Source: Patagioenas fasciata (lineage: Eukaryota; Chordata; Aves; Columbiformes; Columbidae). From it: 64,000 nucleotides of DNA. The notes beneath the pieces were generated by a model. It had not been told where the DNA came from. It worked only from the letters and a program-made list of their open reading frames with translations, and made no database searches. Location: the NCBI RefSeq assembly GCF_037038585.1, contig NC_092520.1, positions 146,133,104 to 146,197,103 on the forward strand, written 5' to 3'. The position numbers and the translations under genes were made by a program. Each line of letters starts with the position of its first letter. Within the stretch, counting starts at the first letter, position 1. Shown in pieces: positions 51,201-62,900 of this stretch.

Positions 51201-54200
51201 TACTCCTTCAAGAAAAGCACTATAATAAAACATGTGGGTTGTGTGGCAACTTTAATAGATTTGCTGAAGATGACTTCAGAACTCAGGAAGGTAAGACTAC
51301 AACTAATTGTATTTTAGTGTACACTTTGCACACTTTTCCTGATGGGTGATTCAACAAACATTTTGCTGATCCAGCAAAACGTTTCTACCAAACCTGTCAG
51401 GTGTCTCATCTTGATGTGCTGAAAAGCTATCTGACTCAGTTCTTTCATGTCCCATTCTCCTGAAAGGGAATTGGTCTCACATTTCATTTCTGAGCAAAAC
51501 CTGGAAGTCTGAATTCAACACTTTTGAAAACCTTGAATCTTGAATTATTTTACAAAGATAAAGCTCCATGCTAAAAAATGTGTAATATAGTGTGTGGGGA
51601 GGCTGACTAGGAGAAGACCCAGCCATAATGATATGAGGAATACTCATTGATTTAACTTCTGATTTTCACAAGTTAGACAAGCGAGAGTAAGAATAGATAG
51701 TGTTGCAATAGCAGAATATTAAATCCTGGGCATTGTTCCTGGCAGGTTTGTACTTGGATTTGGCATGGGATTCTGTTCTCTAAAGTGGTTACAGTTAATG
51801 ACATTTCCCTGTCCATATGGACTGTTGGGTTGGAGGTGTGCCTTATATCACAGCAAATCCTAATGCAAGGGAGAGATGAGACTGCTTTTGCTTTTCTATT
51901 CACTTTTATGGAAAGTCTGCCAGTGTGGGTGAAGACTAAGAGCTTTGGAAAAGCACTGAATATGATTTTGAAGGACCAATCTTGATTTGTGGTATTTCAG
52001 AGTGTTTTTTAATTCTTAGCACTTATCTGAAGAGAAACGGTTTAGAGTAACGTTAGTTAATACATTAATTTATTAATCAATAATGTAAAGTATGTATTAA
52101 AAATAAATGACGTAAAAAATAGAAAGGGAAACAAAGCAGCCTGGAGAAGAGCCTGGCAGTGGTCCAGAGATGTGTCTTACTAATGCTTGGAATACTTAAA
52201 CATAGCTTCAATGTACAGAAAAAAAAATTATTTCATATTATCTTAAAGTGATTGATCAGCACTTCAGCAATGTAAATAATAAGAAACAAACTTGCCTCAC
52301 AGAGTTGCTTGGTGGGGCTTGAATACCTTGATGTCTGAATGTGTTGAGGTCTGAAGTTCACATGTTTTTCTTGAGACAATAAATATGAGTGAGGCTATTA
52401 CAGAAAGCAGGAGCAAAAAAGGAGACTGTATTGTCTTGCACTACTCCAATGTAGAGGATTCTCTTCTGCTGCTCATGTTTAAACTTGTTTCATGCTGTAG
52501 TTGTTTAACATGCCTGGGATTGTATCTTTCCTCTCAAAAAACAAAGGAGTGCTTTCACAATCACAGGTTTCTGAATGTAGTGACAGGGTTACTGCTTGGA
52601 AGAGCAGAAAAATAATAGAGAATGTGGCAGAGAATATGTATGTTCCATGACGTGGCGTGGCCCCTGACTTTTGTAACCTGCATGGACATACAGATCTGTG
52701 CTTTTAGCCTGATTAATAGGACTGCATCTCAGCAATTCTGCAGGTTTTTTTTACTCTGATACAATAGACCTTGCATTTTAACTAGTTCAGAAGGAATCGG
52801 AATTAATTACGTTTGAATTTGTTGTATCAGTGACGGACATCACTATGTCTACAGGTTGTTTGTCTTCTGGCCAGCTCTGCTGGTAGGGTGGTTCATATGA
52901 GCTCTTCTTAACTTTCTCCAAGTAAAATCAGCTTTTGATTAATTCAGACTTTAAAAACAAACAAACAAAACAAACCTGCTGAAGTTAACTTCTACATAGG
53001 CTGCAAAACAAGCAGCTGGGAGAGGTAATATTCTTTAAATGAAAGATCTAGGCAGCCTTTTGATAGCCTATGAAGCAGTTTACACTTTTTTTTTTTTTCT
53101 TCTTCCCACTGCTGTTTTTATTTGCTCTCCGTTTAGCCTGATTAGATCTCATAAAGGTCAGCCGAACCCAGGATGTGAGCTTGCTGTAATGACTTTGCAA
53201 TATGAGGTGAAGCACAATCTTAAGGTGAAGCACCTTAACATAGTACTGGTAGGACACAGCTTTGAAGGTATTGGTCTTAGTAGCTCTTGGACCTCCAAAA
53301 AACAAAGACAAAAAAACAACCCAAGGCCACAAAACAACAGTCTCCCCACTAGGTTTCAGAGTTACAGGCACACTTTTGTTCAGACAGAGGATGGGGTGCT
53401 GGGCCACTCTTATTGACATAGTTGGTTGTTAAACTAGTTCATCCTGGAGAGAAGTGCTTATGTCCTGTTAAGACTGACAAACAAGATTGAATACATTGTA
53501 TGCAGTTGCTTTTTTGTTGGCTATAGCAGTTAAAGCAAGCGAGCTGCCCTTCGGGAGTTTGTTCTGACACTTTGAGCATGACTATTAATGAAATAAAATA
53601 AGAAATTTCTCAGAAGCTTTTCAGGGTTTTTTGTTTGTGTTTGCTGGTTTTTCCCCTGGATCTTAATGAAGGAGTTAATTTCTCCTTTGCTTTTTCTTGC
53701 TATTCCTGTCATTTATAGCCATTCTGTGAATGCTTCCAAGACTTTGTAAATGAACAGGCTCTGCTTTCTGACATGATCATACACTTCTAACTGGTTTACA
53801 GTCTTTGTTCATATCAGAAACATGAAGTCGAGTCCTTTCTAGATGCTCAGATGGCAGCTTTCAACTTGTGGCATTTGAGTGTCAGGTGATCATTGTCACG
53901 AGCATTTTACAACTGGGCATCCAAAACACAGACTAGAAGAGATGACTTAAATAATACTATGGAGAAAATCTGACACAACATGGGCAATTAGATCCTGAAA
54001 TCTCCTCGGGGCACACACATGTGAGCAAGTGGCCAAAACCCCATAACATTGCAGCATGTTAGTGGTTGAAAGGCATGCTCTTACCTTGCAGAAAGTGTAA
54101 GATAATTTCTCCCCAGAAAGAGAGGCTGCAGCACAAGCTAAAGAGCTTATTTGCATGCCCATAGCCTTGGACTTGCCTAGTATGCTTTTCGTTGAGCTGT

Positions 54201-57200
54201 CTCACAGCTATATAGTTGCGATAGATGCTTGGATGCCTCGATCATCATTAAGGTTTATTTGTGCAAAGGAACTTACTGAAGTTCCATAGAGGAATGTTAA
54301 TCTACCATTTTGCTACTTTTGCATGTTATACATTCTTAGAATTATGGAAGGAAAAAGAATAATGACCCAAATCAATCCAACGTCCCATTGTGCATTTTTG
54401 GCACTGGCAGGAAGCATGTTTCTGGGAAACTGTCTCCAAATTACAAATACATTAATGATAAAACAATAGCCATGGCTAATTTTGAATAAAGACTTGATAT
54501 TCTGAGCCTGTTCTATCAGCCAGTAACATATTCTGTATTTCAGCAGCTTAAAAGGCTGGAATAAGTGATGGCACTGGGCAGCAAATATTGGCTAAACAGG
54601 CAGAAGCAGACAGCATCTATAAGGAAAAATCTGATGTTTCTGGTGATGTTTTCATTAAAGAAGTAGTAAAAAATACATATAGTAGTGCAGATATATATTT
54701 ATTTTCTCCTAAAAAAAAAAATCCCCAAAATTTTGCTGATTTCAAAATCGAAATCTCTTGGCATTTTAAAATATATCTGCGATTCTATTTTAGGCAAGTT
54801 CGAAGTTTTTTTTGGCCCAAGTAAATAATCTAATTTTCTTTCTTTCATTTTAATTTGAAAGCAGAGGGGATAGATTCACAAGGGCATTTAGCTGTCATTT
54901 ACAAACAGTACAAGTTAAGAAGTCTTGTTTTGTTCCTGTCTTCATTACATGGTATTTGTCTGCGATACCAGAAACCTGCATTTGTAACCCACTCTGCTTT
55001 ATTTAGAGTTTGGAATGAAAGTTATACATTTTTGTTGTGAAGAAACTGCCTTCATCACTGGGCTGTGGAGTTCTGGAGACGAATCTTTCCCTCCCTTGTG
55101 TTTAATATTATTAATTTAATATTAATTGAAGCAGAGAGGGTAGGAAAGACTTTATAGGCAATGACTTAAATATTTTATATCATTAATTTTGTCCAAACTA
55201 TAGATCAAGCTTACAGATAGTACATGACACTATACAAGCAACAGTAAAACAAGTCAAGCTATGTGAAAAACAAACAAACAAACAAAACCCCAAACAAAAC
55301 AAACAACCCATTACTTGGTAAATAACCAATATGTGAAAGTTTACACACCTCTGCTTACAGTGTTGTAGTGTCTTGCACAAATTCTTGTGTATATTTTACA
55401 GATGAGTTAACAGACCCCGGGACAGTTAACCTGCTGGACCTATGGCCATATGGAAAATCTGCAGGAGGTCCAGGGAGGGAGATCAGGGTTCCTGCCTCCC
55501 ACTCATGTGCCTTGAACATGAGGTGGTTATTGTGAACAATTTGCCTTGCCTGACCATCAGTCTCAAAGTAAACAAGCAGCATACCAGTTTCAGATTTCAA
55601 AAGGAACTGGTGATTTTGAGACACGGATTTCATAGTGTTGTTGTTTTTTTTGTTTGTTTGTTTGTTTTTTTTTCCTCCTGTTGAGGGTGAACATCATCTA
55701 TCTGAAAACTGAATAAGTGAAAGCAACTGTTCTGACCAAAAGAAGGGAAGGGGGATGTCTTGCCCAAAACATATCAGTGTGGTATGTGGTTTGTGTGGAG
55801 GGGTGTATGTGTTCTTCTTTTTTTAATTCTCTCCAAGGAGACAGAGACATGAGTGCAACAATTAGAGCACTAAAGTCCAACAGAACAGCCCTGGAGGCCC
55901 AACCTGCTGCTCAGGTGCTTTGTGTGTGGCCTTCTCCTGGAGGACCTTAGCAGGAAGGTGTTTTGGGGACGTGGGGAGAAAGTGAGATTTGGTTTGTGCT
56001 TTAACAGCTACCTCTAGAGCCCATCTTGTATCCTAAAAAGAGAATGCATGCACACTAGAGCTGCCTGAGGGTCTTGGCTGTTGAGCAACCAGTTCACATG
56101 CTCATACCAGTCCATACTACAGCCTGTATCAGGCACTGGTTCTTCAAGCACTTGTCTTGGATCCAACTTTGTTTTCATCACATTTTGTGACAGCATCTGT
56201 TTTCAGCACGCTTCCTGCAAGACGTAGACAAAAAAAGTGCTTTAGGAAAAAATCCCACCCAGGCTGTATGGAGAGTTTCGGGGTGCTAGGGTCTGATGAG
56301 CTCTGGGTGGGAATTGTTTCTTCAGGAATGTGGCTGCTTAGACAAAGAAGACTAAACAAACATGGAAGGAACAGAAGTGAGACAAAATTCCGCTCTGAGT
56401 CTGTGTGAGTGAGGAGACCGTGCATCATGAATGCTCAGGGAAGGGACGTGGAAAGACAGAGAGAGAGACATCGAAGATGTTTATACCTCAGCTGCTGTGG
56501 CAGGAATAAATCAATATTTGGGACAGGCTGAAATAAAATTAAGATATTCTCACTAGCTGGGGGAAAGTCTGCTCAGCTAAGCCAAAAGGCCTTTTAAAGA
56601 AAGAATTAGGTTGCCAAAAAGGATGGTAGGAGAGGAGAGCAGTTGTGCTGCATGGTGGGTGTGCAGTGCTAGTGTAGGCAACTGAGCTGCCCAGCTGCTC
56701 TATTAATAGTATCACCTATGCATGTAAGAAATCCTAGGATTCTTTAGGCTGTTTCTGTTGTGTTGTCCCTTATACTGCCTTTCCTACCCCCTTGTGTCCT
56801 TCAGCAGAAGAAAATGGAAGTGTTGCATGAAAGACAGCAGTGGTGGTGGGCACTCTTCCCTCTGCCTGGAGCAGTCAGGTGTATAGGGGACAGTTCTTGC
56901 TCATTGCTTTTCCTCCTGAAGCCTCATCAAACAGATAAAGTATTTGAGGATCAACACACAGGTTGATAAGGCATGTAGCACGAAGTATGTATGGATTGAA
57001 GAGTCCTCTCCAAAGTCATCCTCTGCAGAAATAACATATTCCCAAGACATAAATCTGTTAAGCAGCTCAGTGGCCCCAGAACCACTTCATAATTTCACAT
57101 TAGAGCTCTTCTGATATTCAGTGAAACTTTCATGTCCAGTTGCTTTTTACCTTTCCAGGAGTATGGAGTGCATCTTAATGTGTGATTGTAAAGCTGTTCA

Positions 57201-59988
57201 TTCAAGGAGAATACAGGTAGTCTGAAAATACAGGTTCTAGTGGATCTGTGTTATGGGAAGTAATAACTAATGATCATCACTGAAATACTGTGCATCTTTA
57301 GTGACTGTGTTGTTTAGCGTTGAGGACAAAGCTTCTGGGGTAAACAGGTTACAAATGTGTGTGCGAAGTTGTGCAGTGCTCTCATTTTGAAGTCAGAGTG
57401 CCTCTCCAGCCCTTTAACTGTTGCCATATGTTACTTAAGGCTACGCTGGACAAATCACAGGAAAAAGACACTGCCAATTGATCTCAATTAATTATTATCC
57501 TAGATTTTTACTGTTGGATGTTGAGGAGGTTTATCTGAAGCAGGACCTTGAGATATTGGCCAAACGCAAATACATCAAATATTGCCTGTTCCAAACAGCT
57601 TGGAGGTTAGTTTCAGGGCCACACGACTTCACACAAAGGAAGAAGTACTCTGGCAACATGCTGGCAAATCATTTGTGCCTGTGGAATAGTCTGCTAATAT
57701 ACAGACAGGCACTGACAGCAAGAGGGTTTGAGGAGCGGGTTGCAAAAAACCAAAACCCACAAAAATTTGAAATTATTATTTTGAAAAAAAATTACTTTTT
57801 AGAAGGTATGTTATGAAATGACAAGGTCTTAAACTAAAAGAGGGGAGATTCAGGCTAGGCATGAGGAAGAAATTTTTTACAACGAGGATGGTGAAACCCT
57901 GGCTCAGATTGCCCAGAGAGGTGGCAGATGCCCCATCCCTGGAAACATTCCAGGCCGGGCTGGACAGGACTCTGAGCAACCTGATCTGGTTGAAGATGTC
58001 CCTGCTCATGGCAGGGATGTTGGACCAGGTGACCTTTGAAGGCCCCTTCCAACCTAAACTATTCTGTGAAAGTATTAATCATAGAATACAGAAGAGGAGT
58101 TAAAATAGTATAATACAAATGTTGCATAAAATAATTACATAAGAGGTACGGATTTATAAGCACCACAGAAAAATAAAATCTAATGGAGGGGGAGATGCGA
58201 AAAAACAGGTGACCGGTATTTCAGGGCCAACAGTTGTCCCAACCTTCAAATCTTAACTTGTGGGTAAATGAGGATCTGGTGATACCTACCAGTGGGAAAC
58301 TCAACATGGATGTGCATTCAGAGCCTGAGGAACACTACTTCGGAATGGAGCTCATCTCTTATTTTATAGCTGTAAGACTGCATTAGTGCAAATAAAAGGG
58401 GATGTATTTAATTTGACACCTTGCTTCTCCTCAGCCTAGACTTGATTTTTACTCTAATCTTTACAATCCCTGGAAAACCAAAGCGTTACATTCTTGTTGC
58501 TGTGTTTTTCTTTTCCTGTGCTCAGTCCTGGCTCTCTAAACAAAAATTTCGTGCCGTTTACCACCTTTTGCCTGTCATCTTTCCTTGGAGTCTTCCTCCT
58601 TTGACATCTGCTGTGGGCCTAATGTATGCTACATTTACAAGCCTCAAATATCTAGTTTACAAAATGAAGTCTACTAAAGTGTATTGACTTTATTACATTT
58701 CCCTTAGCATTCTTGGTGTAGTTTTCATGACTAACCTTTAGTTTTGGAAGAGTTTTAATGTTCAGTATATTCTGTGTGTTTGTACTTAATGTACAGCAGG
58801 TATCTTGATGACATTTTTGTTATATATTCATGTATATAATGATATAAAAATATGAAATATAAAAATATTGCATAGATATATTTAGTAAACATTTATTTTG
58901 TTTTTCAGATGCAGTCAGGGTCATATTTCAACATAGTCTCTGCATAAGGTCTTGGGAATGTGCTAACAGTGGCAATTTATATTCTCACATGCAACACAAT
59001 AGGGTCTTAAAGTAAAGTTACAGAACTAAGAGAGAGTCATGAAATGAACTGTTTTGTAGCAGGTATTCATGGAAGGAAACAGAAGTAGTCCTCTAATCAG
59101 CCAGGCCATGGGAGGCCAAAGGAGGAGGAGAGGAGGATATTCCTATTCTGGGAGGATCCCCCTTCTCAAAAGCATGGAGCAAGAGAAACAGACATGCTGC
59201 TTGCATCTCCAAGGAAGTGACAGCCATGCAGTTTAACTTCTTCAGTTTTGCTTTTATGCAAAGGGGGTGGAAATCTTGGCAAGTGTGGGCCAGGAGCTGC
59301 TTGTGATAGGACAGAGGAGAATATTTCAGGACCACTTACACAGTAAGAGCGTGGGCCCAAACAATTATGATGTATGTTAAATCTCTTTGCAAACAAGATC
59401 TAGTTTCATATAGAAGGAGAAAATCAAAGCCAGTTAGGATCAGGAATGCTAATACTTTCATTGATTAAGGAGAGCACCTTCATTTTTTTTACCCCTTTAA
59501 TGTCGCATGTTTTACTGAAAGCTTATAAATATTAGGAAAATGTGAAGGCATGCTTAGTCTTGTGTAGATTATAGCTGACCAGCAAATAACTCCTACCATG
59601 TGCATGCAGATGTGAGAAGTACTGAGACCTGCCTTCTTCAGACTTTAGTCTGTCCTTGAACTCAGGGAAGTCCTCTGCAGGAGTCAGCCCAGTTCATTCA
59701 AAGTGGCTTTTCCACAGTCAGTCTATTTGGAATAGAAATTCATCAGATATGACAGTTTTTTAAACAGCTTTCAGCAGACTGTCACACAGATAGTAGCCAA
59801 TAATGATGACTTGTTGCTCAAACCCCTAAAGAGCCCTGTGTTTCTCTTCTTTTTCATTCACAGGGACTCTTGTGGGAAACAGTTACGATTTCGCAAACTC
59901 ATGGGCTTTGCACAGTGAAAACAAGCAGTGCAAAAGAGTGCAGACTCCAAGCAACACCTGCAACATTTCATCTGATATTGCAGAGAAG
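48180..59988 (+). CDS. VWF: von Willebrand factor, first five coding exons (signal peptide and most of the D1 domain); continues off the right edge
   Basis: Five plus-strand exons join in phase into 217 codons. Known role: VWF is a secreted multimeric glycoprotein of endothelium and platelets that tethers platelets and carries factor VIII. Its propeptide D1-D2 domains drive multimer assembly in the Golgi and Weibel-Palade bodies. Seen: a hydrophobic signal peptide, then a VWD-type domain with [35 protein letters not shown] and YDFANSWAL. Each has a direct counterpart in human D1. The CGLC motif is the one implicated in disulfide exchange during multimerisation. Sequons NKT and NIS are retained. 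Only about 217 of some 2,800 residues are here, so exon 7 onward is outside. Other VWD proteins (mucins, otogelin) fit less well, and the adjacent CD9 supports VWF. Confidence 0.95.
48522..48715 (-). mobile_element. CR1 LINE 3' fragment in VWF intron 2
   Basis: Plus strand catcatagaattatagaatc, then ttggttggaagagaccctca and aacacctccaggcatagtga, ending near ctttctgtgaag. Reverse complement of a CR1 3' end, opposite in orientation to VWF. Similar by eye (roughly 80-85%) to the reverse complement of 61540-61738. Confidence 0.9.
48820..48906. repeat. A-rich low-complexity tract
   Basis: aaaaaataaaaaaaataatt and aaacaaa units running on to aaccaacacacaacc. Confidence 0.85.
49081..49239 (+). CDS. 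VWF: VWF exon 3 (start of D1)
   Basis: The acceptor is tgatatccag and the donor gtgagt. The exon is 159 bp, entering with two bases and leaving with one. It codes [20 protein letters not shown], then [19 protein letters not shown]. This is the typical start of a VWD domain and matches human RCSLFG...TFDGSMYSFAG. Confidence 0.95.
   Translation, partial: DHRVLHFRSYQFPVAAFLGMIISKLLMILSTILLGTAVTSLLGTVTSAPSHS
49240..50890 (+). other. VWF intron 3
   Basis: A 1.65-kb intron with a gtgagt donor and atctcttcag acceptor. No repeat element or further exon was recognised. Confidence 0.85.
50891..50993 (+). CDS. VWF: VWF exon 4 (D1)
   Basis: The acceptor is atctcttcag and the donor gtacct. The exon is 103 bp, in phase with both neighbours. 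It codes [20 protein letters not shown], then [15 protein letters not shown]. It matches the human D1 segment containing VYLGEFF and GTVTQGDQR. The intron that follows is only 88 bp. Confidence 0.94.
51082..51290 (+). CDS. VWF: VWF exon 5 (D1 with the CGLC motif)
   Basis: The acceptor is tcttcacag and the donor gtaaga. The exon is 209 bp, one base in and one base out of phase. It codes [36 protein letters not shown], then [19 protein letters not shown] and RTQEG. CGLC is the vicinal cysteine motif of the VWF propeptide. NKT is a conserved sequon. Confidence 0.96.
51291..59863 (+). other. VWF intron 5
   Basis: An 8.6-kb intron with a gtaaga donor and ttcattcacag acceptor. It contains one plus-oriented CR1 (57816-58075) and AAAC/TTTG-type simple repeats (about 52952-52977, 55267-55304, 55644-55674). 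Open frames in it are short and unlike known proteins. Confidence 0.85.
57816..58075 (+). mobile_element. CR1 LINE 3' fragment in VWF intron 5
   Basis: Contains aaactaaaagaggggagatt, agattgcccagagaggtgg and gaccaggtgacctttgaagg, ending ccttccaacctaaactattc tgtgaa. Same orientation as VWF. Its 3' end differs from the agagaccctca-type copies, so it is a different CR1 subfamily. Confidence 0.92.
59864..59988 (+). CDS. VWF: VWF exon 6 (end of the D1 core)
   Basis: The acceptor is ttcattcacag and the donor gttggt, a less common form. The exon is 125 bp: two bases completing G, then 41 codons to phase 0. It codes [20 protein letters not shown], then [16 protein letters not shown] and DIAEK. It matches human [11 protein letters not shown]...CNISSGEMQK. 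The next exon is not in the remaining 4 kb. Confidence 0.94.
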
Positions 59989-62900
59989 GTTGGTGCCGCA
60001 ATATACCATTCTGGTTTTGGTCTTCCTCTACCTGAAGGCATCTTTCCTTCCCTTCGGCAAATGCTTCCTTGAATTTATGTCTGTACCTAACATGGTCCTC
60101 CCTCAGCAAGTGGTTAGAATGTGAGGCATTGGAGATAGCTCTTTTGGGTTTCTGAGGTGCAGCATGGTCTGAGATAGCTATACTGAGCGCTGCTATTGTT
60201 ACTGCACTGGAACAAGACGCACATCTCTTTGTCCAGCCCGGCAGGAGTTAACCGTGGGGCTGATAGTGTCTGTACTCGGGTCCCTGCTGTGGTGCAGCAG
60301 GGTCAGGTGCACTCAGGAGGTGGAAATGACACATCCTCAGATCATGCCTGTGCTGTTTGTGGGCTCTCCTAGCTTCTCTGTGAGCCAGTGTGGGGCTAGA
60401 TGCAGGATGCAGCTGTGTTTGTTGTTCCTGAGCTGACAGCTCTGTGACCTCTCATCCTCTGGCTGGTGCCAGCAGGAGAATTTCTACATTAGGGTGCTGC
60501 AGAGAAGTCACCTTGGAGGTTGCATGTCATGGCTGATGTCTTATTTACTGCAGTCTTAAGAAAGGAACAGTTTACTCACTAGTTAGTGAATACAATTTTT
60601 CTCTTCTACTGCAGCGTGCCTGACACTATTATTTCTAAAATTTTAGTACATCTGTACTTCTCTTCCCCCAATAAAACCCAAACCAATACACAAAAGTAAA
60701 ATAGATGACCACGAAACCACCAGCTTGTTTGAACATGAAGTGTGAGTTGTTGCCAAAGAAACTTTGGTATTGCTTGGGAAAGGCGTGTTTAGGTGGTACC
60801 TGGAGAATTACGTAGTTAATTCCCTTGCTTTGGCTGGGCCCAAAGGGTTGTGGTGGACAGAGCCAAATCCAGTTGGTGGCCAGTCATGAACGGTTTCCAG
60901 ATGACATCAAATTGGGTGGAGTGTTGATCTGCTGGAGGACAGGAAGGCCATACAGAGGGATCTGGACTGTCTGGATCGCTGGGCTAAGGCCAAGTACCAG
61001 ATCCTGCACTTGGGTCACAACAACTCCAGGCAGCCGTACAGGCTTGGGGAAGACTGGCTGGAAAACTGCCTGACGGAGAGGGATCTGGGGGTGTTGATTG
61101 ACAGATTGCTGAATATGAGCCAAGAGTGTGCCCAGGTGGCCAAAAAAGCCAAGAGCATCCTGGCTTGTATCAGGAATGGTGTGACCAGTAGGACTATGGA
61201 AGTGATTGTGCTACTATACTCGGCGCTGGTGAGGCTGCACCTTGAATACTGTGTTCAGTTTTGGGCCCCTCATTATAAGAAGGACATTGAGCTGCTGGGA
61301 AGAGTGCAGAGGAGGGTGATGAAGCTGGTGAGGGGCCTGGAGCACAAGTCTGATGAGGAGCAGATGAAGGAACTGGGGCTGTATAGCCTGGAGAAAAGGA
61401 GGCTGAGGGGAGACCTTATTGCTGTATACAGCTACCTTAAAGAATATCATAATGTAGAGGGTGTTGGTCTCTTTTCCCAAGTAGAAAGTGATAGGACAAG
61501 AGGAAATGACCTCCAGTTGCGCCAGGTGAGGTTTAGATTGGATATTATGAAAAAATTCTTCACCGAAATGGTTATCAGGCATTGGATCAGGTTGCCCAGG
61601 GAAGTGGTTGAGTCGCCATCCCTGGAGGTGTTTAAAAGGCAGTTGAGGTTCTTAGGGACATGGTTTAGTGCTAGAGTTAGGTTATGGTTGGACTCTGATC
61701 CTGAGGGTCTCTTCCAACCAAAATGATCCTATGATTCTGCCGGCAGGGGAGCATCAGTTCTGAAACCTCTGTAGGTACCACCACTACAAATCATACTTGT
61801 GAAGGTGTTGCAGTTCATCTACCTGGGAGTCACCAGAATGGGGAGATGCTTCAGCAAGGATATTTTTAATAGAGGAGATGTTCTCTGTAGGTGTTCCAAA
61901 GGCTCTGTGCCACCAGGATATTTCCCTTGCCAGGAGGCAGAGGTTCCTTCATCTGTGCACACAGATAGTAGCTCCAGTTTGTCAAATACAGAACTGCTTG
62001 TCTCAGCCAAATCTGTGACCCCCTTTTCTGCATCAATCTTTTTCCTTTCCTCTTTTATAATTACAAAAAATGTTCCTTCTTTCCATTAGTCACAGGGTGG
62101 ACACATGCGGTTACTAGCTCAGGGAGGAAAGTAGATTTGAATATATACAGACTGAATATGGTATTACAAGTTATGATTGTTGTGGTAAATTGACTTCTCA
62201 TCCATTGAGGCTTTTCACCTCACCTCGGGTACTCTGTGTGAATCAGAATGGTCTGGTGGATGCTAGGTTTACATTTAGAGCAGAGTAATTGAGGCCAAAA
62301 CTTAGTCTTTGGTTTCTTGCTATACAAGTCCTTTAGACTGATACTTGTTAAACTAGGCTGAAATAGTTTCTGAAGAGTAGTAGCACTTCCTGGAATGTAA
62401 CTGCTCTACAGCTACTTGAGTGCTGGTTTCCTGGTTACTTGGAAAAAGCTAACTTAGACTCAGGCAAGATTGCCAACTTCTGACTATTTATACTTCCATT
62501 AAGCTTTTGGATGGGGATGCTTGTATTAGTTGTGCTCTGAAATTCATTGAAACATGCTTGTGCCCCTTAGCATTACAGCTTCAGCCATGCAGCCTACTAA
62601 CTTGACTGAGGAAATATAGTAGTGATTTCAGGTTGGAAATCTCAAGCTTATGCTTCTTCATTGAGCTGAGCCAGTGTGTGGGGGGCATTTCTGTCAGGGT
62701 TGGGACTGACTGAACATCTAATGGTGCATGATGCCCAAGATGTGACCAAAGCATGCGTTGTTTCAACCTGACTGAGATGCCTTCTGAGGGAGAGAGCTGT
62801 GTTTTAAATTCAGTTACAACTCTAGAGCAGGGCTAGTTCTTGTAACTGGTTGTGCCTGCTGGAATTTTATCTCTTCAGGCAAGCTTAATGTTTAGAAAAG

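Noticed and set aside
57478-57816. A 112-codon open frame in VWF intron 5
   Set aside because: No similarity to VWF domains, no cysteine pattern, no splice sites at its ends, and it abuts a CR1 insertion.
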